Shown here piece by piece: positions 46,522 through 54,701 of a stretch of 64,000 nt of DNA (position 1 is the first letter of the stretch; each line of letters begins with the position of its first letter). The translations under genes and the position numbers were made by a program. This DNA is from Labrys okinawensis (lineage in GTDB: Bacteria > Pseudomonadota > Alphaproteobacteria > Rhizobiales > Labraceae), in NCBI RefSeq assembly GCF_002982075.1, contig NZ_PUEJ01000007.1, positions 1-64,000 on the forward strand, read 5' to 3'. Under the pieces are notes generated by a model. The model did not search any database and was not told the DNA's origin. It saw nothing but the letters and a program-made list of their open reading frames with translations.

Positions 46522-47103
46522 GTGCTTGATTGGATGTCCCTGATTGTAGGAACGCGTCGGCGCAGCTTGCAGTATTGGAGCGGAAGACCTCGCGGCCAAC
46601 TGCGGCAGACAGGCGTGACGGCGCTTGTTCTGCTGGCAATGGCTGCCGCTCTGCCCTCGCACGGCCGGGCCGGTGAGGCCGGTAAGGCCCTGCTCGCCCT
46701 GCCCTTCGGCTATCTCGACACCTCCGGCGAAGCATCCGACCAGAAGGAGGCCCATGCCGACCGGTTGAAGGCGATGTCGACCCGCCTGACCGACCGGCTG
46801 CAGGCCGGCGGCTCCTATCGCATCGTTCCGGCCACGCCGGGAATCATCGCCTGCGCCAGCAACGACCAGGATTGCCTGCTGGGAGAAGCGCGCAAGGCCG
46901 GCGCGGATCTCATCCTGACTGGCGCCGTGCACAAGACCAGCACCCTGATCTCGGCGATCTGGGTCGGTGTTTTCGATGCCAAGGACGGCAAGCGCACGTT
47001 TTTCCGGCAGATCAGCTTCCGGGGCGACACCAACGAGGCCTGGCAGCACGCCACGGATTTCGTCGCCGGCCAGTTGCAGGAAGAAGCGCGGCAGGCGCGT
47101 TGA
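46522..47103 (+). CDS. Secreted protein resembling DUF2380 family
   Basis: The 193-residue protein has an N-terminal hydrophobic signal segment (TALVLLAMAAALPSHGRA) and a mature domain with LLALPFGYLDTSGE, RLTDRLQAGGSYRIVPATPGI, ADLILTGAVHKTSTLISAIWVGVFDAKDGKRTFFRQISFRGDTNEAW. The Leu-x-pattern, an internal helix and the two cysteines ACASNDQDC match small secreted proteins found beside methanol-oxidation genes (DUF2380-like); family assignment is moderate. The start is a GTG with AGGGA 5 bases upstream. It precedes the MfnB-like gene. Confidence 0.7.
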   Translation: MLDWMSLIVGTRRRSLQYWSGRPRGQLRQTGVTALVLLAMAAALPSHGRAGEAGKALLALPFGYLDTSGEASDQKEAHADRLKAMSTRLTDRLQAGGSYRIVPATPGIIACASNDQDCLLGEARKAGADLILTGAVHKTSTLISAIWVGVFDAKDGKRTFFRQISFRGDTNEAWQHATDFVAGQLQEEARQAR

Positions 47104-47172
47104 AAATCGCATGGTTGCCGCCGACCGCCCATGCGGGCATTGTTAGGAAACAAGAAGGGGAAGTTGCGCATC

Positions 47173-47886
47173 GTGACCCGTTTGCTCGTCAGTGTCGTCG
47201 ACAGCGCCGAGGCGCGGCTCGCCCTTGCGCATGGGGCCGATCTCATCGACGCCAAGGATCCGGACGCCGGCGCCCTGGGCGCGCTGCCCCTTGCTTCCAT
47301 CCGCAGCATTCATGCCAGCCTGCCCGAGGGCATCGTCACCAGCGCCGTTGCCGGGGACGACGATGATGTCGAGCGCCTGGCCCGCAGCGCCCTGTCGGTC
47401 GCCACCACCGGCGTCACCTTCGTCAAGCTCGGCCTCGGCCGTGCCATGGCCCGACCCACCGGTGTCGCCGCGCTTGGCCGGCGGCTCGCCGGGCAGGGAC
47501 GCTTCATCGCGGTCCTGTTCGCCGACGAAAACCCGCCGCTGACTCTGGTGGCAGCGCTGCATGAAGCCGGTTTTGTCGGCGCCATGCTGGATACGAGCCA
47601 AAAAAGAGGCATCCGCCTGCCCGATCTGCTGACGATGGACCAGCTGGGTTCCTTCGTGGCGGACTGTCGCCAGCTCGGACTGATGTCGGGGCTTGCCGGT
47701 TCCCTGCGCATCGAGGACATCGACCGGCTCGCTGCCCTCAATCCCGATTACCTCGGTTTTCGGGGCGGGCTTTGCCTGGCCGGCGACCGGCGCGGCCAGC
47801 TCGATCCCCTGGCCATCGGCCGTGCGGCCTACCGTCTTCAGGCCATCCGGCAAAGCCGGCAGGTTGATGGCGAGCAGGCCGCATGA
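47173..47886 (+). CDS. mfnB: (5-formylfuran-3-yl)methyl phosphate synthase-like (MfnB, DUF556)
   Basis: The roughly 237-residue protein has LLVSVVDSAEARLALAHGADLIDAKDPDAGALGALP at its N terminus, with the Schiff-base lysine of the MfnB family in DAKDP, and MLDTSQKRGIRLPDLL with the second active-site lysine. MfnB condenses two glyceraldehyde-3-phosphate molecules to make the furan ring of methanofuran. A GTG at 47173 or a TTG at 47164 is the likely start; AGGGG lies just upstream of the latter. Presence of MfnB implies that this organism makes its own methanofuran, the C1 carrier for the Fhc complex. Confidence 0.85.
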   Translation: MTRLLVSVVDSAEARLALAHGADLIDAKDPDAGALGALPLASIRSIHASLPEGIVTSAVAGDDDDVERLARSALSVATTGVTFVKLGLGRAMARPTGVAALGRRLAGQGRFIAVLFADENPPLTLVAALHEAGFVGAMLDTSQKRGIRLPDLLTMDQLGSFVADCRQLGLMSGLAGSLRIEDIDRLAALNPDYLGFRGGLCLAGDRRGQLDPLAIGRAAYRLQAIRQSRQVDGEQAA

Positions 47887-48482
47887 GCCTGACCGTGGTC
47901 AAGATCGGCGGCAGCCTGTGCGGCTCGGCCCGCCTAGAGCGGCTGCTCGCTCAGCTCGCCTGTGAAACCGGGGCGCCGCTGGTGCTGGTGGCCGGCGGCG
48001 GTCCCTTTGCCGATGCGGTGCGCCAGGTGCAGGCGGCCATGCCCTTCGACGACGGGCTCGCCCACCGCCTTGCCCTCGACGCCATGACGCATCTGGCCGA
48101 GATATTGGCCACCCGCCACCCGCGGCTGACGACGGCCGGAGACAGAGAGGCGGTCAAAGCGGCGCTCCGCCAAGGCAGGCTCCCGATCTGGCACCCCGCC
48201 GAGCTGCGCGCCGGGCATCCCGATATCGCCGAAAGCTGGGCGGTGACCTCGGACAGCCTGGCGGCCTGGCTGGCCACCGAACTCGGCGCCGACAGGCTGA
48301 TCCTGGTCAAGTCCGTCGACGCTCCAACAGCATCGACACCCGCCGCCCTGGCGGCAGCCGATATCGTCGATGCCCATTTTCCCCGCTACGCGGCCCGGTT
48401 CGCCGGCTCCATCCTGGTGGCGGGGCCTTCCGCCGATGCCGGCTTTCCCGCCCTGCTCTCCGTCCCCTGCGAGGCTTCATGA
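47883..48482 (+). CDS. Amino-acid-kinase-family enzyme (MfnE-like)
   Basis: The 199-residue protein has TVVKIGGSLCGS at the N terminus and APLVLVAGGGPFADAVRQ, the amino acid kinase fold, with SWAVTSDSLAAWLATELGADRLILVKSVD near the end. In methanogens MfnE, of the same family, phosphorylates the aminomethylfuran phosphate in methanofuran synthesis; position next to mfnB suggests the same step here (inference). ATGA overlaps join it to both neighbours. Confidence 0.78.
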   Translation: MSLTVVKIGGSLCGSARLERLLAQLACETGAPLVLVAGGGPFADAVRQVQAAMPFDDGLAHRLALDAMTHLAEILATRHPRLTTAGDREAVKAALRQGRLPIWHPAELRAGHPDIAESWAVTSDSLAAWLATELGADRLILVKSVDAPTASTPAALAAADIVDAHFPRYAARFAGSILVAGPSADAGFPALLSVPCEAS

Positions 48483-49036
48483 GCCGGCGTTATCAACAGC
48501 CACGCCTTGCCTGGGCCCTCACCGGTTCCGGCCATTACTTCACAGAATGCCTGGAGCTGATCCGCGAGGTGGGCGAGTGCGATCTCTTCGTCACCCGCGC
48601 CGCGGCCGAGGTGATCCGCATGTATCGCAAGCAGTTCGATGCGCTCCCCAAGGGCACGCGGCTGATCAAGGACACCACGGCCAGCGCCGCCCCGGTCGGC
48701 GCCTTCTACCATGGCGACTACCATACGCTGGTGGTGGCGCCGGCGACCTCGAACACCGTGGCCAAATGCGTGTTCGGCATTTCCGACACGCTCGCCACCA
48801 ATGTCTATGCGCAGGCCGGCAAATGCCGTATCCCCTCGATCGTGTTCGCCTGCGACACGGCACCGGAAATGGAGACGCAGGCCCCCTCCGGCATGGTCAA
48901 GGTCTATCCGAGGCGCATTGACCTCGATAATGTCGAGCGGCTCAAGGACTTCGAGGCGACGACGGTGGTCGAAACCTATGAGAGCCTGCGCCAGGCGCTG
49001 CTGGAAAGGCTGAAATGCGTGAACGCCTCGCCCTGA
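48479..49036 (+). CDS. Flavoprotein of the dihydromethanopterin reductase/archaeoflavoprotein type
   Basis: The 185-residue protein has an HFCD/flavoprotein fold: RLAWALTGSGHYFTECLELIRE, LFVTRAAAEVIRMY, HTLVVAPATSNTVAKCVFGISDTLATNVYAQAGK, with PATSNTVAK as the FMN-binding PASANT-like motif. Archaeal relatives (AfpA, DmrB) reduce dihydromethanopterin or carry electrons. In an H4MPT island a reductase step in cofactor synthesis is the natural assignment (inference). It overlaps the DHPS-like gene by 22 bases. Confidence 0.75.
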   Translation: MSRRYQQPRLAWALTGSGHYFTECLELIREVGECDLFVTRAAAEVIRMYRKQFDALPKGTRLIKDTTASAAPVGAFYHGDYHTLVVAPATSNTVAKCVFGISDTLATNVYAQAGKCRIPSIVFACDTAPEMETQAPSGMVKVYPRRIDLDNVERLKDFEATTVVETYESLRQALLERLKCVNASP

Positions 49037-50409
49037 TCACCGGCCACCTCAGCCGCGCCAGGCTCGAGCGCACGATGACGGCCCTGGGCCGGGTCTCCTT
49101 CGACTGGCTGATCCTTGACGCCGGCGTCAAGGTCGCCGCCCTGATGACGGAGGAGATCATCCGGCGGCGCATCGCCTTGCCCGAGGGCGTCACCCGCATA
49201 TTGCTGCCCGGCCGCTGCCGGGCCGACCTCGAGGCCCTCTCCGGCCATTTCGGCATTCCGGTAGAGCGCGGCCCCGATGAGATCGCCGACCTGCCGGCCT
49301 TTCTCGGCCGGGGCGGCCATCCGCCCGATCTCTCGCGCCACGACGTCACCATCTTTTCCGAGATCGTCGAAGCCTCGCAGCTTTCGCCCGAGCAATTGCT
49401 GGAGCGCGCCCGCGCCATGGCCGCCAAGGGTGCCGATGTCATCGATCTCGGCGCGCTGCCCGATACGCCCTTCCCGCATCTCGAAGACAGCATCCGCCTG
49501 CTCAAGCAGCATGGTTTCAGGGTCAGCGTCGACAGCGCCGCTCCCGCCGAACTCAGGCGAGGCGCCGAGGCCGGCGCCGATTTCCTGCTGAGCCTCAACG
49601 AGCACACGCTCGATCTCGCCTTGGGCACACAGGCCATCCCCGTGCTGGTGCCCGTCGAACCCAGCGATCTCGCCTCGCTGCTGCGGGCCGTCGAGCGCAT
49701 GGAAGAGGCGGGCCGGCCCTTCATCGCCGACCCCGTGCTCGATCCGATCCATTTCGGCTTTGCCGCCTCGCTTGCACGCTATGTCGAGTTCCGGCGCCTG
49801 AAACCGCAGGCCGAAATATTGATGGGAACCGGCAACCTCACGGAGCTGACCGAAGCCGACAGTCTGGGCCTCACCGCCCTCCTGATGGGAATCTGCTCGG
49901 AACTCGCCATCCGTCATGTGCTGGTGGTGCAGGTCAGCGCCCATACCCGCCGCACGCTGCAGGAGCACGACGCGGCACGCCGGCTGATGTTCGCGGCCAA
50001 GGCGGACGGTTCCCTGCCCAAGGGCTATGGCTCGGCCCTGCTTGCCCTGCACGACAAACGGCCGGTGGTGAGTTCGCCCGAGCAGGTGGAGCAGAATGCC
50101 GCGGCCGTGCGCGACACCAATTTCCGCATCGAGGTCAGCGATGACGGCATCCACGCCTATAACCGCGCCATCCATGCCCGCGGCACGGATGCCCTGGCCT
50201 TCTATCCGCAGCTCGACGTCGCCAAGGACGCGGCCCATGCCTTCTATCTCGGCACGGAACTGGCCAAGGCCGAAACCGCCTGGCGGCTCGGCAAGCGCTA
50301 TGCCCAGGACGAGCCGCTCGATTTCGGCTGCGCCGCGGACAAGCCGGACGAAGACGCCACCGGTTTCAAGGCGCCGGGCCACACGCTGGCCGGCCGCAAG
50401 GAACAATAA
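49015..50409 (+). CDS. Dihydropteroate-synthase-like protein of H4MPT biosynthesis
   Basis: The 464-residue protein has an N-terminal domain (about 1-100, DUF6513-like: LALITGHLSRARLERTMTALG) and a TIM-barrel pterin-binding domain: RARAMAAKGADVIDLGALPDTPFPHLEDSIRLLKQHGFRVSVDSAAPAELRRGAEAGADFLLSLNE. The DxGA and VDS features correspond to DHPS. In methanogens a DHPS-like enzyme joins the pterin pyrophosphate with beta-ribofuranosylaminobenzene phosphate; this protein is the candidate for that step. It follows the flavoprotein with an overlap. Confidence 0.82.
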   Translation: MRERLALITGHLSRARLERTMTALGRVSFDWLILDAGVKVAALMTEEIIRRRIALPEGVTRILLPGRCRADLEALSGHFGIPVERGPDEIADLPAFLGRGGHPPDLSRHDVTIFSEIVEASQLSPEQLLERARAMAAKGADVIDLGALPDTPFPHLEDSIRLLKQHGFRVSVDSAAPAELRRGAEAGADFLLSLNEHTLDLALGTQAIPVLVPVEPSDLASLLRAVERMEEAGRPFIADPVLDPIHFGFAASLARYVEFRRLKPQAEILMGTGNLTELTEADSLGLTALLMGICSELAIRHVLVVQVSAHTRRTLQEHDAARRLMFAAKADGSLPKGYGSALLALHDKRPVVSSPEQVEQNAAAVRDTNFRIEVSDDGIHAYNRAIHARGTDALAFYPQLDVAKDAAHAFYLGTELAKAETAWRLGKRYAQDEPLDFGCAADKPDEDATGFKAPGHTLAGRKEQ

Positions 50410-50411
50410 AG

Positions 50412-50981
50412 ATGCCGCGCATTCTCGAAACCGTCGTGACCACCCTCAATGCCGATGGCAGCACGCATCTGGTGCCCTTCGGCCTGATCGAGGAAGGCGA
50501 GCACTATGTCGTCGCCCCCTTCTGCCCCTCGCCGACCATCGCCAATCTGGAGCGCCATCCCTTTCTTGCCGCCGCGGCGCCGCTCGATATCAGGGTGATC
50601 GCCGGCTGCGTCACCGGGCGGCGCGATTGGGCGACCTGCCCCTGCGAGCGGATCGAGGGGGTCAGGCTGGCCGAGGCCTTGGCCCATATGGAGCTCGCGG
50701 TCGAGGCTATCGTGCCCGACGAGGTCAGGCCTCGCTTTCGCTGCCGCGTCGTCCACCAGGGCCTCCACCATCCCTTCCTCGGCTATAACCGCGCCCAGGC
50801 CGCGGTGCTGGAAGCGGCCATCCTGTCGACGAGGCTGCATATGCTCAGCCCCGACAAGATCCGCACCGAAATGGATTACCTCCGCATCGCCATCAGCAAG
50901 ACGGCCGGCGAGGCCGAGCTGGAAGCCTGGCAGTGGATCGAGGAAAAGATCCTGGCCGGGCCGACACCAGCTGGTTCGTAG
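50412..50981 (+). CDS. DUF447-family flavin-binding-type protein of the H4MPT island
   Basis: The 189-residue protein starts RILETVVTTLNADGSTHLVPFGLIEEGEHYVVAPF, a split beta-barrel of the FMN-binding type, and has RDWATCPCERIEGVRLAEALAHMELAVE and VHQGLHHPFLGYNRAQAAVLEAAILSTRL. DUF447 proteins occur in archaea and in bacteria with H4MPT. The role in cofactor synthesis is not known. It begins 2 bases after the DHPS-like gene. Confidence 0.82.
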   Translation: MPRILETVVTTLNADGSTHLVPFGLIEEGEHYVVAPFCPSPTIANLERHPFLAAAAPLDIRVIAGCVTGRRDWATCPCERIEGVRLAEALAHMELAVEAIVPDEVRPRFRCRVVHQGLHHPFLGYNRAQAAVLEAAILSTRLHMLSPDKIRTEMDYLRIAISKTAGEAELEAWQWIEEKILAGPTPAGS

Positions 50982-51012
50982 GGTCGAGACGCGATCCCCG
51001 AGCCGGGAACGG

Positions 51013-51063
51013 CTCTGTCATCCCCGGCGAGCCACATCGTGGCGAGGGAAGGGGATGACGGTC
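51013..51063. repeat. Palindromic repeat forming the 3' end of the hydantoinase-like gene
   Basis: GTCATCCCCGGCGAGCCAC and GTGGCGAGGGAAGGGGATGAC form a strong hairpin of the family seen at 27298. The stop codon of the gene at 51018 lies in the left arm, so its last about 14 codons (PFPRHDVARRG in part) are repeat-derived. Confidence 0.7.
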
Positions 51064-52127
51064 TGATCGGCCGCGAGCAGCGCGAGCGACACTGCCGGTG
51101 CGCAGGAGGAGACCCAGTAACTCTTCGCCCCCTCGGTGCTCGGCACCAGGTCGGCGAGATCGTGATAAGCGAGGCCCATGCGGGCCGCGAGCGCCTGCAC
51201 CACGAAGCGGCCGACGCCGCAGCCCACCAGGGGCGGGCGTGCCGCACCTTTGCGGCGCGACAGGATGCGGGCCGCGGCATCGTGGAGGCGGCGCAGCTGC
51301 AGCTCGGCGAAATGAGCCGCCAGCTCATTCCAGACATGATCGGCGGCCTCGCCCGCATCCTGGCCGACGACGCGCGCCAGCCGGGTCCGCGTGGAGGCGA
51401 GGCTCTTGTCGCGGCCATCGGCCGTATCGTGCTGGTCGGCCTCCTCGGGCAAGGTACCGAGCAGGCGATGGACATCGGCGATGGTGGCGAAATGCTCGGC
51501 GACCAGCGTGACGTCCTGCCCCTGGAAGGGCAGTCTTTCGGCGAGCGACATCAAGGGCGTGCGCACGACGCCGGCATAGACCAGTTCGCCCGACGCCAGT
51601 CTCTCGGCATCGGTATAGCCGATGCCCGTGATTTTCCCGTCCTCGATCGGGATGAGATCGGAGGTGGTGGATCCGATGTCAATCAGCAGGGCATTCGGTA
51701 GACGGGACGCGACGAAGGCTGCGGTCGCATGCCAATTGGCCGAGGCGACATCCACCGCATGGGCAGCCGCGCGATGGGGCGGCAGGAAGCCCGCCCGTCC
51801 GCCATAGATGACGATTTCGCCCTGGCAATGCCGGGTGGCCCAATCGGTCAGGGCCGTCACGCCGGCGGCACGATCGTCGAACAGGGCGCTGAGCTCGCCG
51901 GTCATGGTCACCGCATGATGGCGCGCCTGCCGCGCCCAGGCCGGCAGAGCGGCAAAGGCTTCGTCGAGCACTTTGAGCCCCTGCCTGATCTGGTAGGGTT
52001 CCTGCGTCACTGCCTGGAGCCGGCCCTGTGCCACGCCGGCGACCTTGACGTGCACGCCCCCGAGATCCCAGCCCAGCACCAGGTCGTTCGTGGCGATCCC
52101 CGGATCATCATGCGCAGTGGAATCCAT
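51018..52127 (-). CDS. Hydantoinase/oxoprolinase-like H4MPT-linked C1 pathway protein
   Basis: The 369-residue protein has an ASKHA-like fold: LVLGWDLGGVHVKVAGV (phosphate-1 loop), AVTMTGELSALFDDRAAGV, NALLIDIGSTTSDLIPIEDGKI (phosphate-2 loop) and PPLVGCGVGRFVVQALAARMG. This is the family annotated as probable H4MPT-linked C1 transfer pathway protein, limited to methanogens and H4MPT-using bacteria. An ATP-dependent activation of a carboxylate or lactam would fit the fold, but the reaction is unknown. A GTG 15 bases upstream with GGGGAAAG is an alternative start. It is convergent with the DUF447 gene and divergent from the HisA-like gene. Confidence 0.82.
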   Translation of the reverse strand: MDSTAHDDPGIATNDLVLGWDLGGVHVKVAGVAQGRLQAVTQEPYQIRQGLKVLDEAFAALPAWARQARHHAVTMTGELSALFDDRAAGVTALTDWATRHCQGEIVIYGGRAGFLPPHRAAAHAVDVASANWHATAAFVASRLPNALLIDIGSTTSDLIPIEDGKITGIGYTDAERLASGELVYAGVVRTPLMSLAERLPFQGQDVTLVAEHFATIADVHRLLGTLPEEADQHDTADGRDKSLASTRTRLARVVGQDAGEAADHVWNELAAHFAELQLRRLHDAAARILSRRKGAARPPLVGCGVGRFVVQALAARMGLAYHDLADLVPSTEGAKSYWVSSCAPAVSLALLAADQTVIPFPRHDVARRG

Positions 52128-52209
52128 ACCTGTCACTTTCACGGCCTGTTGCTTTCCCCATTCAAGGCGCCGTGCCACAAAGGGGTAGCGCCGCTTTCGA
52201 GTCGTCATC

Positions 52210-52932
52210 ATGCCCGCACCGTATCGACAGGACAAAAGCCGTGCCTCGGCGGACGGGAGCGCCGGCGTCGAGATCGTGCCGGTGATCGATCTCCGGCACG
52301 GATCGGTGGTGCGGGCCAAAGCGGGCGATCGTGCCCTGTATCGGCCGATCGTCACGCCGCTCAGCCCGACGGCCGATCCGGTCGATGTCGCCACCGGCCT
52401 GCTCAACGCCGCGCCGTCGCGCCAGCTCTATGTCGCCGACCTCGACGGCATAGAGGGACGCGGGCGCGATACCGCCAGCCTGCGGCGCCTCGCCACCGCC
52501 TTTCCGACGGTGCGCCTGTGGATCGACGCCGGCATTGCCACCCGCTCGCAAGCGGAAGCCTTTCTCGATGAAGGCCTCGGCCTGCCGGTGCTCGGCTCCG
52601 AGAGCCAGAGCGACGACAGACTGGTGCGGGACCTGGCCGATCATGCCGTGCTGTCGCTGGATTTTCGCGGCGACGATTATGTCGGCCCGGACGCGATCCT
52701 CGCCACGCCGTCGATCTGGCCGGAGCGGGTGATCGTCATGACGCTGGGGCGCGTCGGCATGGGCAGCGGGCCCGACCTCGAGCGTCTCTCCGCGCTTCGC
52801 GAGCAGGCACCGGCCCGCTGCAGGCTCTATGCCGCCGGTGGCCTCCGGGACCGGCGCGACCTTGCCGCTCTCGCCAGCATCGGCATATCCGGCATTCTCG
52901 TCGCCTCGGCTTTGCATGATGGGCGCCTGTAA
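52210..52932 (+). CDS. HisA/HisF-like TIM-barrel protein of the H4MPT island
   Basis: The 240-residue protein has VEIVPVIDLRHGSVVRAKAGDRALYRPI, LYVADLDGIEGRGRD, RLWIDAGIATRSQAEAF, VLSLDFRGDDYVGPDAIL, and CRLYAAGGLRDRRDLAALASIGISGILVASALHDGRL. These match the HisA fold with its phosphate-binding loops. No histidine genes are nearby, and archaeal-type HisA paralogues occur in H4MPT clusters, so a role in cofactor synthesis on a phosphoribosyl substrate is likely (inference). It is divergent from the hydantoinase-like gene. Confidence 0.82.
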   Translation: MPAPYRQDKSRASADGSAGVEIVPVIDLRHGSVVRAKAGDRALYRPIVTPLSPTADPVDVATGLLNAAPSRQLYVADLDGIEGRGRDTASLRRLATAFPTVRLWIDAGIATRSQAEAFLDEGLGLPVLGSESQSDDRLVRDLADHAVLSLDFRGDDYVGPDAILATPSIWPERVIVMTLGRVGMGSGPDLERLSALREQAPARCRLYAAGGLRDRRDLAALASIGISGILVASALHDGRL

Positions 52933-52956
52933 TATCGGCCAGTATTGAAGGCGCGC

Positions 52957-53035
52957 CGTCATTGCGAGCGCAGCGAAGCAATCCAGCCCTGACACTTGCC
53001 GGCTTCTGGATTGCTTCGCCGCGCTCGCAATGACG
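52957..53035. repeat. Long inverted repeat, CGTCATTGCGAGCGCAGCG family
   Basis: Arms of 30 bases (52957-52986 and 53006-53035) match with one mismatch and enclose a 19-base loop. The arm sequence CGTCATTGCGAGCGCAGCG...AAGCAATCCAG is a common alphaproteobacterial dispersed palindrome. It lies between the convergent HisA-like and fae genes and could terminate transcription from both sides. A direct repeat ATGATCCAAGTCTT-like (53031-53066) follows. Confidence 0.8.
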
Positions 53036-53064
53036 ATCCAAGTCTTGCAACAATGATCCAAGTC

Positions 53065-53097
53065 TTCGCCGGAGGAAACAGCGTCCCTCCGGCGAAA
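53065..53097. terminator. Hairpin between the HisA-like gene and fae
   Basis: TTCGCCGGAGG and CCTCCGGCGAA form a perfect 11-bp stem with an 11-base loop, followed on the plus strand by ATTT. It is about 95 bases downstream of the fae stop on the minus strand and may end the fae transcript, though no long T-run is present. Confidence 0.55.
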
Positions 53098-53189
53098 TTT
53101 CAGCGTCCGAGAAAGACGGCGGCCAGCCGCCGAAGCAGGCCTGCAGGCATGGGCGCAGCAGGCGGCTCCTGCCCAGGGCTGTCCCCTAT

Positions 53190-53696
53190 CTATGCAGCGA
53201 AGGGGTGCTTGACCTGCTCGCGCTTGCTGGTGGCCTCGGCCGCACTCGGCCAGCCATTGACGGCGCGTTCGATCGCCTGCTTGGTCGCTTCGTAGTTGTA
53301 TTTCTGGATCTTGGCGTCGTCGTCCGCCAGCCAGTGGATGAAGACACCCACGCTGATGAAGATGTCGTCGGCCTCATCGGCGGGAATGGTGCCGTCGGCG
53401 ACGCTGTCCTGCACCGCACGCGCCACGGCGTGCTGGGCCGGCCCGAACATCTGCACAGCCTGCTTGGCGCCCTTGATGGTCACCTTGTTGAACAGCAAGG
53501 TGTTGGGCTTGCATTGCAGGTTCGGAGCGATCACCGCCAGAAGCGAGGTGAAGCCATCCTTGTTGTTGGTGAGGGCATTGCAGAACGCCGTCTCCGCGGC
53601 CGAGCCGCGAGGACCCATGATCAGGTCGATATGAGCGACTTCATTGCCGTCGCCGACAAGGGATTCGCCGATCAAAACCTTCGTGATCTTTGCCAT
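53190..53696 (-). CDS. fae: Formaldehyde-activating enzyme
   Basis: The 168-residue protein has the Fae signature: IGESLVGDGNEVAHIDLIMGPRGSAAETAFCNALTNNKDGFTSLLAVIAPNL, GPAQHAVARAVQDSVADG, and DDIFISVGVFIHWLADDDAKIQKYNYEATKQAIERA. The catalytic His of the family is in EVAHIDLIMG. Fae couples free formaldehyde with H4MPT to methylene-H4MPT, in the cytoplasm, and is one of the most abundant proteins in methylotrophs. GGGAGGA lies about 10 bases before the ATG. A 156-base gap on the upstream side may hold its own promoter. Confidence 0.97.
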   Translation of the reverse strand: MAKITKVLIGESLVGDGNEVAHIDLIMGPRGSAAETAFCNALTNNKDGFTSLLAVIAPNLQCKPNTLLFNKVTIKGAKQAVQMFGPAQHAVARAVQDSVADGTIPADEADDIFISVGVFIHWLADDDAKIQKYNYEATKQAIERAVNGWPSAAEATSKREQVKHPFAA

Positions 53697-53852
53697 ATTC
53701 GATAGTCCTCCCTGCGAGAACAAAGGCCCCGATCCCTTGGAACGGCGGCCGAGCCATCTATCCTTGTTTTCAGCGTTCGGCACGGCGCCGAACCGGTTGG
53801 CCAGATAGCTTTATGAGCGTAACCGCGCATCCCGTCACCAGCAAGCATCCGT

Positions 53853-54701
53853 TCAGGTGCCGGCGGCCGGAAGGCGCATGATTGCGGCGGCAAACAATGT
53901 CGCCACGGTGAAATCGGCGGAAGTTCCGGGGTTGAGGTCTCCTTTCTTCAGTTCGGCATCGAATGCCAGCAAGGTTGCGAGCGAGGCAGGGCCTGGCGGA
54001 CCCGCCTCGATGATTTCGGCAGCGCGCGCCCGCACCGCTTCGGCCTGCTCGCGGCCGCGGCGGCGCTCGATATGCGTATCGGCAAAACGCGACAGGAAGG
54101 CCATGTGCACTGAAGTGGCGCACCAGGGCTCGTCGAGCCCCGCCGCCCGTGCCTGCCGGAGCGCCGGCAGGCCCGTCTCGAAGACGTCCTCGAAATCGGT
54201 GAGATAAGCGCGGGCAATGCGGTCGCGCCCGGCAGCCTCGCCCATCGCTTCGCGCAGGGTCGCGGTCGGCGGCTCGCGAACGTCGTGCCGGTCGGCGCTT
54301 CCCAGCCCGCCGGGCGACGCCAGGCGGATCGCCTCGAAGGCGTCGGCCGCATCGTTCCTGTCGAGCCCGCGCAGGACCTCGGCAAGGGCCGCCCGCAAGG
54401 CTCCCTTTGCCTCCGCGGCCACGGCAAGCGGCGCGCAGAGCAGCACGATGCCGAGATTGGTGTTCCAGCCGATCGTTTCGTGTGTTGCCCGGATCGCGCC
54501 GAGAATACGCGCCCCGACGCTGGCACCCGGTTGCCCGATCGCGGATGCGGAGGCCCGGGCGCTCGCTTCGAAATCGGCGACCCTGGTTTCGCCGATATCG
54601 GCGAAGACATGCACATTGCCGGGCTTCAGGGCCTGGAGCTCGGCCAGGCAGGCGTCCCTGTAGGCGCCGGCAAGATCGAGGCTGGGGCGATGATAGTTCA
54701 T
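53853..54701 (-). CDS. CitG/MdcB-like triphosphoribosyl-dephospho-CoA synthase family protein
   Basis: The 282-residue protein has YRDACLAELQALKPGNVHVF near its N terminus, GWNTNLGIVLLCAPLAVAAE, SPGGLGSADRHDV and LLAFDAELKKGDLNPGTSADFTVATLFAAAI, typical of the CitG family. CitG makes the triphosphoribosyl prosthetic-group precursor of citrate or malonate lyase, but no lyase genes occur here. In H4MPT islands this paralogue is conserved, so it probably acts in cofactor synthesis, perhaps on a ribosyl-phosphate intermediate (inference). ATGA overlap couples it to the ATP-grasp gene. Confidence 0.82.
   Translation of the reverse strand: MNYHRPSLDLAGAYRDACLAELQALKPGNVHVFADIGETRVADFEASARASASAIGQPGASVGARILGAIRATHETIGWNTNLGIVLLCAPLAVAAEAKGALRAALAEVLRGLDRNDAADAFEAIRLASPGGLGSADRHDVREPPTATLREAMGEAAGRDRIARAYLTDFEDVFETGLPALRQARAAGLDEPWCATSVHMAFLSRFADTHIERRRGREQAEAVRARAAEIIEAGPPGPASLATLLAFDAELKKGDLNPGTSADFTVATLFAAAIMRLPAAGT

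Noticed and set aside
48976..50406. A 476-codon antisense frame over the DHPS-like gene
   Set aside because: Same reasoning: the opposite strand encodes a recognised family and fits the overlapping operon.
52210..52932. Authentic histidine-biosynthesis hisA
   Set aside because: No other his genes nearby and the gene lies in the H4MPT island, where HisA paralogues are known; cannot be fully excluded without the rest of the genome.
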